Assembly (NCBI GenBank): GCA_007280515.1
Contig: QYPL01000014.1
Coordinates: 124,001 to 188,000 of the forward strand
Direction of reading: 5' to 3'
Length of the DNA stretch: 64,000 nucleotides
From: Sediminibacterium sp.
Lineage (GTDB): Bacteria; Bacteroidota; Bacteroidia; Chitinophagales; Chitinophagaceae
This document shows positions 9,701 to 17,905 of this stretch, one piece after another (within the stretch, counting starts at the first letter, position 1; each line of letters starts with the position of its first letter). Below the pieces are notes generated by a model that had not been told where the DNA came from, searched no databases, and saw only the letters and a program-made list of their open reading frames with translations. A program made the position numbers and the translations under genes.

Positions 9701-9819
9701 AGAGTAAGCCTAATAGTTTAAGCAATAAGCAAATTGTATTTGTACAAGACGCCTTAACTACTTATCAATTAATTGCAGCTGTCAATAAAATGAGTCAAGA
9801 CTTTGCGGTAAAAAAATAG
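6769..9819 (+). CDS. DUF2723 polytopic membrane protein (TMEM260-like)
   Basis: A 1016-residue protein with about ten or more membrane helices in its N-terminal 600 residues and a soluble C-terminal third with TPR-like helices. The family signature near the N-terminus reads FWDCGEFISSAYKLQIPHPP. A second conserved patch, QPRERDYAYVGSFYAFAIW, precedes the last helices. DUF2723 proteins are widespread in Bacteroidota. The eukaryotic relative TMEM260 is an O-mannosyltransferase, so a GT-C-fold glycosyltransferase acting at the envelope is plausible but inferred. It is a single-gene transcript, with a promoter box upstream and a strong terminator downstream. Confidence 0.88.
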   Translation: MDFKKINNWTGWIVTLIACTVYVMTIEATGSFWDCGEFISSAYKLQIPHPPGAPMFVLLGRVFIIFFGDNPLTAAKAVNTMSALASGFTILFLFWTITHFAKRMVEAGKEVALTTQQIILIMGTGIVGALGYAFSDTAWYSAVEGEVYALSSFFTALVFWAILKWEHKADEAGADKWIIFIFYIMGVSIGVHLLNLLTIPAIVMVYYFRQYKPSLKGGFLAFLIGIIITGFIQVVLIQYTIKWAGAFDVNFVNSMGLPFFTGFIFFFVLVAVILALGIRYANKKGFYFLKLGIWCTTFFLLGYTSYLTTMVRSNADPSVDMYNVDNPVTLMGYLGREQYGDWPILFGPDYVDKVENVENGDQYVKAKTTYEIAGKNYKRDWASAPSAHLFPRMWDSENDRGQMDSFKAFAGVEDGTPPTLRDNIKYFTNYQFGFMYLRYFLWNFAGKQNDLQGFGNVRDGNFSTGISFIDNFIFGDQSKLPDSIKNNNKAHNSLFMLPFILGILGFIFQYQKNKKDFIVTGLLFFFTGIAIVIYLNQQSLQPRERDYAYVGSFYAFAIWIGLGVLQVAIWLEKFLTKKIAAIAATVISFLAVPALMAQQEWDDHDRSQKTLPRDLARNYLESCPPNAILFSFGDNDTYPLWYAQEVEGIRPDVRVVVNSLLGSDWYMKELRYKVNKSEKFDLIFTEEQVSGSKLNVAYYNAVPGFGEATYHDLDSVFRNVIADPSGKFQASTQEGPVNIFPTHKFKVPVNKANALASGIAKPTDNIVDELLIDFNPNRQYLLKNEMAIYAIIATSQFKRPICFTSTQELKEMGLDKYVRQTGMSYQLVPSIGQAIDADVSYKNIMTKFTYGNAKNPNVYYDEENRRHLNSIRLTVAQIAQALVSEGKLDSARQIIRKLDSETNEKSFPYGMTSNRGNQHNYFSYIFLQSCYAAGEMNVAKKVSSSVLKDLNQEIAYYKSLGDPMSEDQFMQNLENAYQSKPNSLSNKQIVFVQDALTTYQLIAAVNKMSQDFAVKK

Positions 9820-9890
9820 TACTGAATGCACTAATGTTGAATAGTTAATTGCAAAAGAGTAAAATTTAACTTTCACTTAGTCTAATAATA

Positions 9891-9925
9891 AAAAAAGTCC
9901 TCCATAAATCGGAGGACTTTTTTTT
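9891..9925. terminator. Bidirectional terminator between DUF2723 gene and cysteine desulfurase
   Basis: AAAAAAGTCCTCC (9891-9903) and GGAGGACTTTTTT (9911-9923) form a perfect 13-bp stem with a 7-base loop. T runs flank it in both orientations, fitting a shared terminator for the two convergent genes. Confidence 0.92.
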
Positions 9926-9948
9926 ATAGGGTAGGTAAACTAGTCTGC

Positions 9949-11076
9949 TTATAAAATAGTTAATAGGGTAGCTATTAATTTATCAATTTCTGCTTTTGTA
10001 TTGTGCTTAGAGAGAGAAAAACGAACAGTAACCTCATTACTTCCTTTGTGTAGCGTATGAATTACATGAGAACCGGTTTGCGCTCCACTTGAGCAGGCGC
10101 TGCCCCCACTTGCGCAAATATGTTGAATGTCTAAATTAAATAAAATCATTTCTGTTCTTTCCGATTTAGGAAAATTAACGCTTAAAGTAGTGTAAAGGCT
10201 TGTGCCAAAAGGGTCGCCATTAAAATTCACCCCAGGCACTTTATCAACCATTTCATCGTGCATGTATTTTTTTAAACCAGCAATGGTAGCACTGTCTTTT
10301 TCAAAATTTTCAGTAGCTATTTCTAACGCTTTTGCTAAGCCAACAATGCCATATAAATTTTCAGTACCCGCGCGCATATTTCTTTCTTGTGCACCACCAT
10401 GTAATAAAGGGTTAATCTTTATATTTTCACTAATGTATAATATGCCTACTCCTTTAGGGCCATGAAATTTATGTCCTGCTCCTGTGATAAAATCTACAGG
10501 GGTATTCGCTAAGTCAAAAGGGAAATGGCCTACTGTCTGCACCGTATCGCTATGGAAATAAGCATTATACTTTTTACAAATGCCACCTACTTCCACAAGG
10601 TCAATCATATTGCCAATTTCATTATTAGCATGCATAATACTTACAATGGTTTTCTCGGTACTGGCTGCAAGTATTTGTTCTAAATGGTCAGTATCTATAT
10701 GTCCATTGGGAAGAATAGTAACCAGGCTAAGCTTTGCATTATGTTTTTTAGCCAAATGGTTTACTGTATGAAGGGTAGCATGGTGTTCGATAGCAGAGCT
10801 GATAATATGCTTGCACTCTAAGTTTTCCATGGCTGCATGTAAAACTGTATTGCTGCTTTCAGTGCCCCCACTTGTAAAAAATATTTCAGCAGGACGGGCG
10901 CCTAAAATTTTAGCAACTTGCTTTCTTGCTTGTTCAATGGCCATTCTTGTCTCACGTCCATAACTATATATAGAAGAAGGGTTGCCAAATTTCTCGGTCA
11001 TATAAGGCATCATGGCTTCTAAGACCAAGGGGTCTAGTGAAGTAGTAGCCGCATTATCAAAATAAATTCTTTCCAT
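9949..11076 (-). CDS. Cysteine desulfurase (NifS/IscS-like, class V aminotransferase fold)
   Basis: A 375-residue PLP enzyme that removes sulfur from cysteine for Fe-S cluster or thio-tRNA assembly. It has the N-terminal YFDNAATT motif, PLP-lysine K203 in GAGHKFHGPKG, and the catalytic loop cysteine C328 in GGSACSSGAQTGSHV. The long SACSSG loop is of the IscS/NifS group rather than the SufS group. No IscU, SufE or MnmA gene is adjacent, so the acceptor is not shown. The next upstream gene on this strand is a phosphohexomutase 49 bases away. Confidence 0.92.
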   Translation of the reverse strand: MERIYFDNAATTSLDPLVLEAMMPYMTEKFGNPSSIYSYGRETRMAIEQARKQVAKILGARPAEIFFTSGGTESSNTVLHAAMENLECKHIISSAIEHHATLHTVNHLAKKHNAKLSLVTILPNGHIDTDHLEQILAASTEKTIVSIMHANNEIGNMIDLVEVGGICKKYNAYFHSDTVQTVGHFPFDLANTPVDFITGAGHKFHGPKGVGILYISENIKINPLLHGGAQERNMRAGTENLYGIVGLAKALEIATENFEKDSATIAGLKKYMHDEMVDKVPGVNFNGDPFGTSLYTTLSVNFPKSERTEMILFNLDIQHICASGGSACSSGAQTGSHVIHTLHKGSNEVTVRFSLSKHNTKAEIDKLIATLLTIL

Positions 11077-11125
11077 GGGTCTATATATAACTAGTCTATA
11101 ATGTAGTTTCTAAACTTTTTCTAAG

Positions 11126-12508
11126 TTAGTTAATTGTTCCAATAATTGAAATAATCTCGTCCGCTAATTTATCAGCAGCTACCTGTGAGGTGGCTTCTGT
11201 ATAAATACGAATAATAGGTTCCGTATTACTTGATCTAAGGTGTACCCATTCGTTTTCAAAATCAATTTTAAAGCCATCTTCTTTATTAATAGGGAAGGCG
11301 GCAAATTTTGTAGCTAGCAACTCAAATATTTTACTAAGTGAAATAGAGGCGTCTAGATCCATTTTTTTCTTACTCATAAAATAAGCAGGATAACTGGCTC
11401 TTAAAGCAGAAGCGCTCATTTTACTTTTCGCTAAATGTGTTAAAAACAACGCAATACCCATTAGCGCGTCTCTTCCATAATGTAAATAAGGTACAATAAT
11501 ACCACCGTTACCTTCACCACCTATAACGGCTTTTTCTTTTTTCATTTTATTCACCACATTCACTTCACCTACAGTACTTGCGAAATAACTACAGCCGTAT
11601 TTTTCAGTGACATCTCTTAAAGCACGGGTAGAAGATAAATTACTAACAGTTGCGCCCTTTTTATTTTGTAAAATATAATCGGCTACGGCTACAAGTGTAT
11701 ATTCTTCTCCAAATAATTCTCCGTTTTCACTTACAAAACATAAGCGGTCTACATCGGGGTCTACAGCAATACCTATACTTGCTTTTTTAGAAAGCACTGT
11801 ATCACAAAGTGCTGTAAGGTTTTCTTTTAAAGGCTCTGGGTTATGTGCAAAATTGCCATGCATGTCCCCATTCAAAATAGTAATATCATTTACGCCAATG
11901 GCTTTTAATAAGGCAGGTACTGTGAAGGCCCCAGAACTATTAATGGCGTCCACTACCACAATAAATTGAGCTGCTTTTATAGCATTCACATCTACTAATG
12001 GATAAGCTACAATGGCTTGAATATGTTTTTCAAGACTATCCTTATTTGTAATTATTTTTCCTAAATCGTCTATGCTTGCATAATTAAAATCTTCATTGGC
12101 GGCTAATGTTAAAATAGTTTTTCCTTCTTCGCCACTTACAAACTCTCCTTTTTCATTTAATAATTTTAAAGCATTCCACTGTTTAGGATTATGGCTAGCC
12201 GTTAAAATAATACCACCATCCGCTTTTTCAAAAACAACCGTCATTTCAACGGTAGGCGTAGTACTTAATCCCAAATGTATTACATCTATGCCTAAGGCTA
12301 AAAGGCTCTGTTCTACCAATACTTCTACCATTTCCCCACTCATTCTTCCGTCTCTACCCACCACCACTTTTTTCTTGCCAGGCGCTTTATGTAGCAGCCA
12401 GCTGCCATAGGCAGAGGCAAACTTAACAATATCGATAGGAGTGAGGTTATCATTGGGTTTACCCCCAATGGTGCCCCTAAATCCTGAAATACTTTTAATA
12501 AGTGCCAT
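11126..12508 (-). CDS. glmM: Phosphoglucosamine mutase-type phosphohexomutase
   Basis: A 460-residue alpha-D-phosphohexomutase. The catalytic phosphoserine loop is GIILTASHNPKQWNALKLLN (about residues 97-116). The Mg-binding loop is DPDVDRLCF (about 248) and the sugar-binding loop is GGEGNGGII (about 331). A C-terminal phosphate-binding segment reads RSSNTEPIIRIYTEA. In Bacteroidota, proteins of this type are usually annotated as GlmM, which makes glucosamine-1-phosphate for peptidoglycan and LPS. A phosphomannomutase/phosphoglucomutase activity cannot be excluded from sequence alone. Confidence 0.85.
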   Translation of the reverse strand: MALIKSISGFRGTIGGKPNDNLTPIDIVKFASAYGSWLLHKAPGKKKVVVGRDGRMSGEMVEVLVEQSLLALGIDVIHLGLSTTPTVEMTVVFEKADGGIILTASHNPKQWNALKLLNEKGEFVSGEEGKTILTLAANEDFNYASIDDLGKIITNKDSLEKHIQAIVAYPLVDVNAIKAAQFIVVVDAINSSGAFTVPALLKAIGVNDITILNGDMHGNFAHNPEPLKENLTALCDTVLSKKASIGIAVDPDVDRLCFVSENGELFGEEYTLVAVADYILQNKKGATVSNLSSTRALRDVTEKYGCSYFASTVGEVNVVNKMKKEKAVIGGEGNGGIIVPYLHYGRDALMGIALFLTHLAKSKMSASALRASYPAYFMSKKKMDLDASISLSKIFELLATKFAAFPINKEDGFKIDFENEWVHLRSSNTEPIIRIYTEATSQVAADKLADEIISIIGTIN

Positions 12509-12540
12509 AGCTGCTCTTTTTACTTTAAAAATTGGTTCTG

Positions 12541-12548
12541 CAAATTTA
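12541..12548 (-). promoter_or_regulatory. -7 promoter box for glmM-type gene
   Basis: TAAATTTG on the minus strand is an exact TAnnTTTG, 32 bases before the ATG at 12508. It sits in the short divergent region shared with the PAP2 gene, which itself has a 7/8 match (TATCTTTA, 12572-12579) four bases before its ATG. Confidence 0.5.
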
Positions 12549-12583
12549 CTTTATTTTTTTACACTTCCTTGTATCTTTATGGC

Positions 12584-13171
12584 ATGATATTAGACATTTG
12601 GACATCTTTAGAGAAGGCAGATATAGCTTTATTTGAGCTTATCAATGGTCAATGGACAATGCCCTACTTTGATGTAATGATGCCTTGGATGCGAACTTCT
12701 GAACATTGGATCCCCTTTTACCTGGCGCTAGTAGGCTATGTATTCTATCGTTGGGGCTGGAAGGCTTGGAAATGGCTATTAGCAGTTGCCATCACTATTG
12801 CACTGACCGACCAAGTAAGTAGTTTTATATTCAAACCTTTTATTCATCGTTTAAGACCCTGTGCCGACCCTGCGATGCTAACGCAAGTAAAGTTATTAAT
12901 TCCTGCCTGTCCTAGTAGTTTCAGTTTCACCTCTTCTCATGCGGCTAATCATTTTAGTTTGGCCATATTTATATTTATGACTTTACAACCACTCTTTAAA
13001 AAATATACTTATTTATTTTTTCTATGGGCAGGTCTTATTTCTTATGCGCAAATTTATGTGGGGGTGCATTATCCATTAGATGTATTTGCAGGAACCTTCA
13101 TAGGGCTTGTTATGGGCTATGCTGGGACAAAACTATATTCAAAGTGGTTGTCCATTTCGAATAAACATTAA
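12584..13171 (+). CDS. PAP2-family membrane phosphatase
   Basis: About 195 residues with five or six membrane helices. All three phosphatase signatures are present: KPFIHRLRPC (KX6RP), SFSFTSSHAANH (SXSXH-like PSGH region) and GVHYPLDVFAG (SRX5HX3D-like). Members dephosphorylate lipid pyrophosphates such as undecaprenyl diphosphate, phosphatidate or lipid A on the outer face of the inner membrane. The substrate cannot be told from sequence. The longest frame begins at TTG 12569, but ATG 12584 is preferred because a promoter-like box overlaps the earlier codons and the protein then starts directly with its first amphipathic segment. Confidence 0.85.
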   Translation: MILDIWTSLEKADIALFELINGQWTMPYFDVMMPWMRTSEHWIPFYLALVGYVFYRWGWKAWKWLLAVAITIALTDQVSSFIFKPFIHRLRPCADPAMLTQVKLLIPACPSSFSFTSSHAANHFSLAIFIFMTLQPLFKKYTYLFFLWAGLISYAQIYVGVHYPLDVFAGTFIGLVMGYAGTKLYSKWLSISNKH

Positions 13172-13192
13172 TTAAAATAATTAAGTGCTGTC

Positions 13193-13681
13193 TTAAAAAT
13201 TAAATTGTGTCGAATTTTTAGGGTAGATGAGTTCGTAACTTTTTCTAACACCTTTTGCATTTACATGAAAAATATTTATTTGCTGATCGTTGACGCCAAA
13301 TAAAATCTCGCAAAAAACATTAAGTTGACTTAGCTGCTTTATATTCTTTATTTCAAAATAGGTCCAAGTACTTTCTTTTTGGATTTCAAATCCAACATAT
13401 TCTAAAGTAGATTTATTGCCATTTACAGACAAACTTAATTTTTTGGTTAAATAAGCTTTAAGGAGTGCATCTGCTTTAATTTTTTGATTAGCCTGTGATA
13501 AATCAATGGTGGTTTTAGTATCGGCAGTGATCATTTTTTCAAGGTCGCTGGTGAAGCAGCGCACACTAATTTCAATGGTGGCCTCTTTTTCATTATGATT
13601 AATATCAATCACGGATACGAAAAAAGGGTGCAGTAAACTAAGCATTGCGGTAAAAAGGGTATTCCATCCAACTAAAAGCAT
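13193..13681 (-). CDS. DUF6702 family protein
   Basis: A 162-residue protein with an N-terminal signal or anchor (LLVGWNTLFTAMLSLLH) followed by HPFFVSVIDINHNEKEATIE, the recognisable start of DUF6702. A beta-rich body follows, ending in FHVNAKGVRKSYELIYPKN. Function is unknown. It is divergently placed to a HupE/UreJ-like protein and an M1 peptidase, a grouping I recall from other Bacteroidota genomes, so an envelope role shared with them is possible. It is convergent with the PAP2 gene. Confidence 0.72.
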   Translation of the reverse strand: MLLVGWNTLFTAMLSLLHPFFVSVIDINHNEKEATIEISVRCFTSDLEKMITADTKTTIDLSQANQKIKADALLKAYLTKKLSLSVNGNKSTLEYVGFEIQKESTWTYFEIKNIKQLSQLNVFCEILFGVNDQQINIFHVNAKGVRKSYELIYPKNSTQFNF

Positions 13682-13743
13682 ATAAATTTATTTGTATCTT
13701 ACAAATGTCTTGATTAATTTACCATTTTAAAAATTTTCATTAA

Positions 13744-14337
13744 ATGAATGATGTATTTATTTTTGTGCATCTTGGATTTAGGCATATTATAGATATCAAT
13801 GGGTCTGATCATATGATGTTTATACTAGCCCTGGTGATTCGATATTTGGTGACAGATTGGAAAAAGATACTCATTTTAGTGACTTCGTTTACCATTGGCC
13901 ATTCTATTACCTTGGCTTTAAGTACTTTAGAATGGATTTATTTTCCCATGCATCTGATTGAACTACTTATCCCCATTACCATCTTATTAACAGCGATTTC
14001 AAATCTTTTTGTAAAAGATTTTAGTTTTTCTTCCAAGTATCATATTATATATTATTTCGCTTTGTTTTTTGGCCTTATTCATGGTTTGGGTTTTAGTAAT
14101 TACCTCAAAAGCTTACTCGGTAAAGAGGAAAGCATTGTACTGCCTCTATTTTCATTCAATATAGGGCTGGAACTAGGTCAGCTATTGATTGTGGGCTGTA
14201 TTTTAGTTTTTTCTTTTATCTTCATAAATTACCTCAAAATAAACCGAAAATCGTATATTCGAATTGGATCTATTATTACCATTGGACTTTCTTTAATGAT
14301 GATAATAGATCGTATTAACCCTTTTTTAAATAAATAG
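13744..14337 (+). CDS. HupE/UreJ-family membrane protein
   Basis: A 197-residue protein with about six membrane helices. It carries the family metal-binding-like pattern at the start (H9, H14, D17 and H23 in HLGFRHIIDINGSDHMMF) and GLIHGLGFSNYL in the middle. Characterised relatives are linked to nickel or cobalt transport (UreJ, HupE). No urease or hydrogenase genes are nearby, so nickel transport is not supported by context. The M1 metallopeptidase gene starts five bases after its stop, implying cotranscription. Metal supply for that enzyme is a guess. Confidence 0.82.
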   Translation: MNDVFIFVHLGFRHIIDINGSDHMMFILALVIRYLVTDWKKILILVTSFTIGHSITLALSTLEWIYFPMHLIELLIPITILLTAISNLFVKDFSFSSKYHIIYYFALFFGLIHGLGFSNYLKSLLGKEESIVLPLFSFNIGLELGQLLIVGCILVFSFIFINYLKINRKSYIRIGSIITIGLSLMMIIDRINPFLNK

Positions 14338-14342
14338 ATTTT

Positions 14343-16748
14343 ATGCAAATCAAAAAATTATTTTCTTTGAGTTTTGTTTTCTTAACAAGCCTGACTTGTT
14401 TATTGGCACAAGACATTCACAACAATCCAACCTCTAATCATGGTAATAAATTTGAACAGTTGGGTACCATCTTAGCTACACCTAATGAGTACCGAACAGC
14501 AAGTGGTGCTCCAGGCCCTAAGTATTGGCAACAAAGAGCAGACTATGATATCAAAGCTACATTGGATGAAAAAAAGTTAATGCTATCTGGTGCTGAAACA
14601 GTTACTTACTATAACAACTCACCCGATGTACTTACTTATTTATGGTTGCAATTAGATGAAAATCAACATAGTTCAGTTAACAATGCAGACTTCCCAGATG
14701 AAACTCGTTTAGGAAGAGGTATAACTACTGCCACTATTGATAAATTAACAGAACAAAAAACCGATAATGGTCTTGGGCATATTATATCCTCTTTAACAGA
14801 TGCGATGGGGGCGAAATTAAAATATACTATTAATGGTACCATGATGCGTATTGAAACGCCTAGCCCATTAAAGCCTGGTCAAAAAATTGTTTTTAAGTTA
14901 AATTGGACTTATAAAATTACCGATCGTTTAACCTATGCAGGAAGAGGTGGGTATGAATATTTTCCAGAGGACGGCAACTATTTATTTACCATGGCACAAT
15001 GGTACCCTCGTTTATGTGTGTACTCCGATTTCCAAGGATGGCAAAATCATCAATTTACAAACCGTGGAGAATTTGCTTTAGTGTTTGGTAATTATAAAGT
15101 GGCTATCACAGTTCCGGGTGACCACGTCGTGATGGCTACTGGTCAAGCACAAAATTATCCTGCAGTACTTTCTGCAGCACAGTTAGCTAGATGGAATAAA
15201 GCGCAAACGGCTACTGAGCCAGTGGAAGTGGTTACTTTAGAAGAAGCAAAAAATGCAGAAAAAAATAAAGCTACTTCACAAAAGACTTGGGTATTTAATG
15301 CTGAGAATGTACGTGACTTTGCTTTTGGAAGCAGTCGTAAATTTATATGGGATGCAATGGCTGCTAATGTAGAAGGAAAAAAAGTAATGTGCATGAGTGC
15401 TTATGGTAAAGAAGCTTATGGTTTATACCGTAAGTTTTCAACGAAGGCCGTTGCGCATACTATTAAATCATATTCTAAGTTTAGTATTGCATATCCTTAC
15501 CCAGTAGCACAAAGTATTGAAGCCGCTAATGGAATGGAGTATCCTATGATATGTTTTAATTATGGACGTACCGAAAAAGATGGTACTTATACAGAAGCTA
15601 CTAAAAATGGAATGCTAGGTGTGGTAATTCATGAAGTAGGGCATAACTTTTTCCCAATGATTGTTAATAGCGATGAGCGCCAATGGTCATGGATGGATGA
15701 AGGCTTAAATTCATTCGTTGAATATTTAACAGAAGAATTATACGATAACAAATTTCCTACAAGAGGAGGTCCGGCCTGGACCATTGCAGATTACATGCGT
15801 TTACCAAAGGATCAATTGGAACCTATTATGACCAATAGCGAAAATATTATTCAGTTTGGACCCAATGCTTACACAAAACCTGCAACAGCTTTAAATATTT
15901 TAAGAGAAACCGTTATGGGGCGTGCGTTATTTGATTATTCTTTTAAAGAATATGCACGTCGTTGGGCTTTTAAACATCCCACCCCTGCCGATTTATTCAG
16001 AACCATGGAAGATGCAAGTGCGGTAGATCTAGATTGGTATTGGAGAGGATGGTTTTATGGTATTGACCCTGTAGATATTGCCATAGATACGGTTAGACAT
16101 GCTGTCTATGACCCAAATTCAACAGCTGCGCCAGCAATGGGTGGTCGTGGTGGTAGAAATATGTCAGGTAGTAACGGACCAAGAGGCTTAGATAAACCTA
16201 TATTACCTGGTTTTGATGATATTTCAAAAGTTAGAAATAGAGCCGATAAGTCAATTGTTTTTTTAACAGATGCCGATACAAGTTTGCGTGATTTTTATTG
16301 GAGATATGATAGAGGTTTGGAGCCTTATGATACAGTAACTAAGCAGCCCGCAATGAGTTATGGTGCGATGGAACCATTGACAGATGCCGAAAAAGTAAAA
16401 TATGCCAATGTCAATTTATATGAAATTACTTTTTTAAATAAAGGCGGTTTGGTGATGCCAATAATTGTTGAGTTTACATTTGAAGACGGCAGTAAAGAAT
16501 TAAAAAAGTTATCTGCTCAAATTTGGAGACATAATGAAAATAAAGTAGTGAGTACTTTTTTAACCAATAAAAAAGCAGTCTCTATTCAATTAGATCCAAT
16601 GCGTGAAACAGCCGATATTAATGAGAACAATAATAGCTGGCCAAAAGTAGCGGCAGCTTCTAATTTTTCGTTATTCAAAATGAAAGGTATGGGACGTGGA
16701 CAATCGATGGGAGTATCACCTATGCAAAATGCACAAAATAAAAAATAA
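14343..16748 (+). CDS. M1-family zinc metallopeptidase, exported
   Basis: An 801-residue protein with a signal peptide (residues 1-22, ending CLLAQ). An aminopeptidase N-type beta domain comes first, followed by the gluzincin catalytic domain. Zinc ligands are H430 and H434 in HEVGHNF, with E431 as general base, and E453 in WMDEGLN. The long C-terminal part contains a Gly/Arg/Asn-rich linker (about 600-615) and ends in a beta-rich domain. M1 enzymes cleave N-terminal residues from peptides; export suggests periplasmic or surface peptide use. Cotranscribed with the HupE/UreJ gene and followed by a terminator. Confidence 0.9.
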   Translation: MQIKKLFSLSFVFLTSLTCLLAQDIHNNPTSNHGNKFEQLGTILATPNEYRTASGAPGPKYWQQRADYDIKATLDEKKLMLSGAETVTYYNNSPDVLTYLWLQLDENQHSSVNNADFPDETRLGRGITTATIDKLTEQKTDNGLGHIISSLTDAMGAKLKYTINGTMMRIETPSPLKPGQKIVFKLNWTYKITDRLTYAGRGGYEYFPEDGNYLFTMAQWYPRLCVYSDFQGWQNHQFTNRGEFALVFGNYKVAITVPGDHVVMATGQAQNYPAVLSAAQLARWNKAQTATEPVEVVTLEEAKNAEKNKATSQKTWVFNAENVRDFAFGSSRKFIWDAMAANVEGKKVMCMSAYGKEAYGLYRKFSTKAVAHTIKSYSKFSIAYPYPVAQSIEAANGMEYPMICFNYGRTEKDGTYTEATKNGMLGVVIHEVGHNFFPMIVNSDERQWSWMDEGLNSFVEYLTEELYDNKFPTRGGPAWTIADYMRLPKDQLEPIMTNSENIIQFGPNAYTKPATALNILRETVMGRALFDYSFKEYARRWAFKHPTPADLFRTMEDASAVDLDWYWRGWFYGIDPVDIAIDTVRHAVYDPNSTAAPAMGGRGGRNMSGSNGPRGLDKPILPGFDDISKVRNRADKSIVFLTDADTSLRDFYWRYDRGLEPYDTVTKQPAMSYGAMEPLTDAEKVKYANVNLYEITFLNKGGLVMPIIVEFTFEDGSKELKKLSAQIWRHNENKVVSTFLTNKKAVSIQLDPMRETADINENNNSWPKVAAASNFSLFKMKGMGRGQSMGVSPMQNAQNKK

Positions 16749-16780
16749 AAAACTAGATACTACTAATTAACCGTAGATAT

Positions 16781-16816
16781 AAAAAAGGCGCTCCGAAAAT
16801 GGAAGCGCCTTTTTTT
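16781..16816. terminator. Bidirectional terminator after M1 peptidase and RluD-like gene
   Basis: AAAAAAGGCGCTCC (16781-16794) pairs with GGAAGCGCCTTTTTT (16801-16815) around a six-base loop, with one bulged A. T or A tracts lie on both sides. The RluD-like stop codon at 16815 overlaps the end of the hairpin. Confidence 0.85.
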
Positions 16817-17861
16817 ATTGATGAGCCGAAGCTTTATAATATTTCCATTTTTCAATCACTGCTTGCATATCGGAAGGCAGTGGGCTGTCAAAACTAATTT
16901 TCTTTTCAGTGGTAGGGTGAATAAAGCCAAGGGTTTGCGCATGTAAAGCACATCTAGGACAGGCCTCAAAGCAATTATCTACAAACTGTTTGTATTTTGT
17001 ATAAATGGTACCTTTTAAAATTCTATCGCCACCATATTCAAAATCGTTGAAAAGGGTATGGCCAATATGTTTCATGTGTACTCTAATTTGATGTGTTCTT
17101 CCTGTCTCCAAAATACAAGACACTAGGGTTACATAATTATAACGCTCTATAACTTTATAGTGTGTAATAGCATGCTTCCCAATTTCTTCATCGGGGTAAG
17201 CATCAAACATTTTTCTATTCGACTTATGACGTGCAATATTAGCTACAATTGTTCCTTCTTCTTGTTCCATATCTCCCCAAACAACTGCAACGTATTTTCT
17301 TTCTACGGTATGATTAAAAAATTGTTTGGCTAAATGACTCGCTGCTTCAGGTGTTTTAGCAAGTACAATTAAACCTGTGGTATTTTTATCAATGCGATGC
17401 ACTAATCCAAAACGGGGAAGTACTTCTTCATTTAAATCGGGATTTTGGGAAAGTAAATGATGTGCTACGCCGTTAAGTAATGTGCCCGTATAATTTCCAA
17501 TACCCGGATGCACCACCATATTGGAAGGCTTATTAATTACCATGACAGCTTCATCTTCATAGACAATATCTAAGTTCATGGCCTCCGGCTTCAGGTCGGT
17601 GTATTCTGGATTGATAATACTTAAATACACCACTTCGTCACCGGGTCTTGTTTTGTAATTACTCTTTACTACTTTACCATTCACGGTTAAAAAACCGCCG
17701 TCAATGCCGTTTTGTAATTTGTTTCTGGTAATACCTTCAATTCTTGCTTGCACCCATTTATCAATACGCATAGGGGCTTGTCCTTTATCTACAGTAAAGG
17801 AAACTTTTTCATAAAGGGACTCACTATTTTCTTCCGCTATGGGCTCTAATTCTTCTGACAT
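16815..17861 (-). CDS. RluA-family 23S rRNA pseudouridine synthase, RluD-like
   Basis: A 348-residue enzyme that isomerises uridines in large-subunit rRNA. An S4 RNA-binding domain is at about 30-90 (RIDKWVQARIEGITRNKLQN). The catalytic domain carries HRIDKNTTGLIVLAKT with the catalytic aspartate D158. Later motifs are GRTHQIRVHMKHIGH and CALHAQTLGFIHP. The domain arrangement (S4 plus RluA-type core) and length suit RluD, which modifies helix 69, but the exact site is inferred. It is divergent from lipB with only 44 bases between starts. Confidence 0.88.
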   Translation of the reverse strand: MSEELEPIAEENSESLYEKVSFTVDKGQAPMRIDKWVQARIEGITRNKLQNGIDGGFLTVNGKVVKSNYKTRPGDEVVYLSIINPEYTDLKPEAMNLDIVYEDEAVMVINKPSNMVVHPGIGNYTGTLLNGVAHHLLSQNPDLNEEVLPRFGLVHRIDKNTTGLIVLAKTPEAASHLAKQFFNHTVERKYVAVVWGDMEQEEGTIVANIARHKSNRKMFDAYPDEEIGKHAITHYKVIERYNYVTLVSCILETGRTHQIRVHMKHIGHTLFNDFEYGGDRILKGTIYTKYKQFVDNCFEACPRCALHAQTLGFIHPTTEKKISFDSPLPSDMQAVIEKWKYYKASAHQ

Positions 17862-17865
17862 GATG

Positions 17866-17873
17866 CAAAAGTA
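17866..17873 (-). promoter_or_regulatory. -7 promoter box for the RluD-like gene
   Basis: TACTTTTG on the minus strand matches TAnnTTTG and ends four bases before the ATG at 17861, predicting a leaderless mRNA. Confidence 0.6.
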
Positions 17874-17893
17874 GGATATTGCTGCTTAGTTTG

Positions 17894-17901
17894 TAACTTT
17901 G
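17894..17901 (+). promoter_or_regulatory. -7 promoter box for lipB
   Basis: TAACTTTG matches TAnnTTTG and ends four bases before ATG 17906, so transcription would start at about the initiation codon. It lies back-to-back with the RluD-like gene's box. Confidence 0.6.
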
Positions 17902-17905
17902 CTTT

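Noticed and set aside
9891-9925. Inverted repeat as a mobile element end
   Set aside because: It is a GC stem flanked by A and T tracts between convergent genes, so a bidirectional terminator; no transposase or target duplication.
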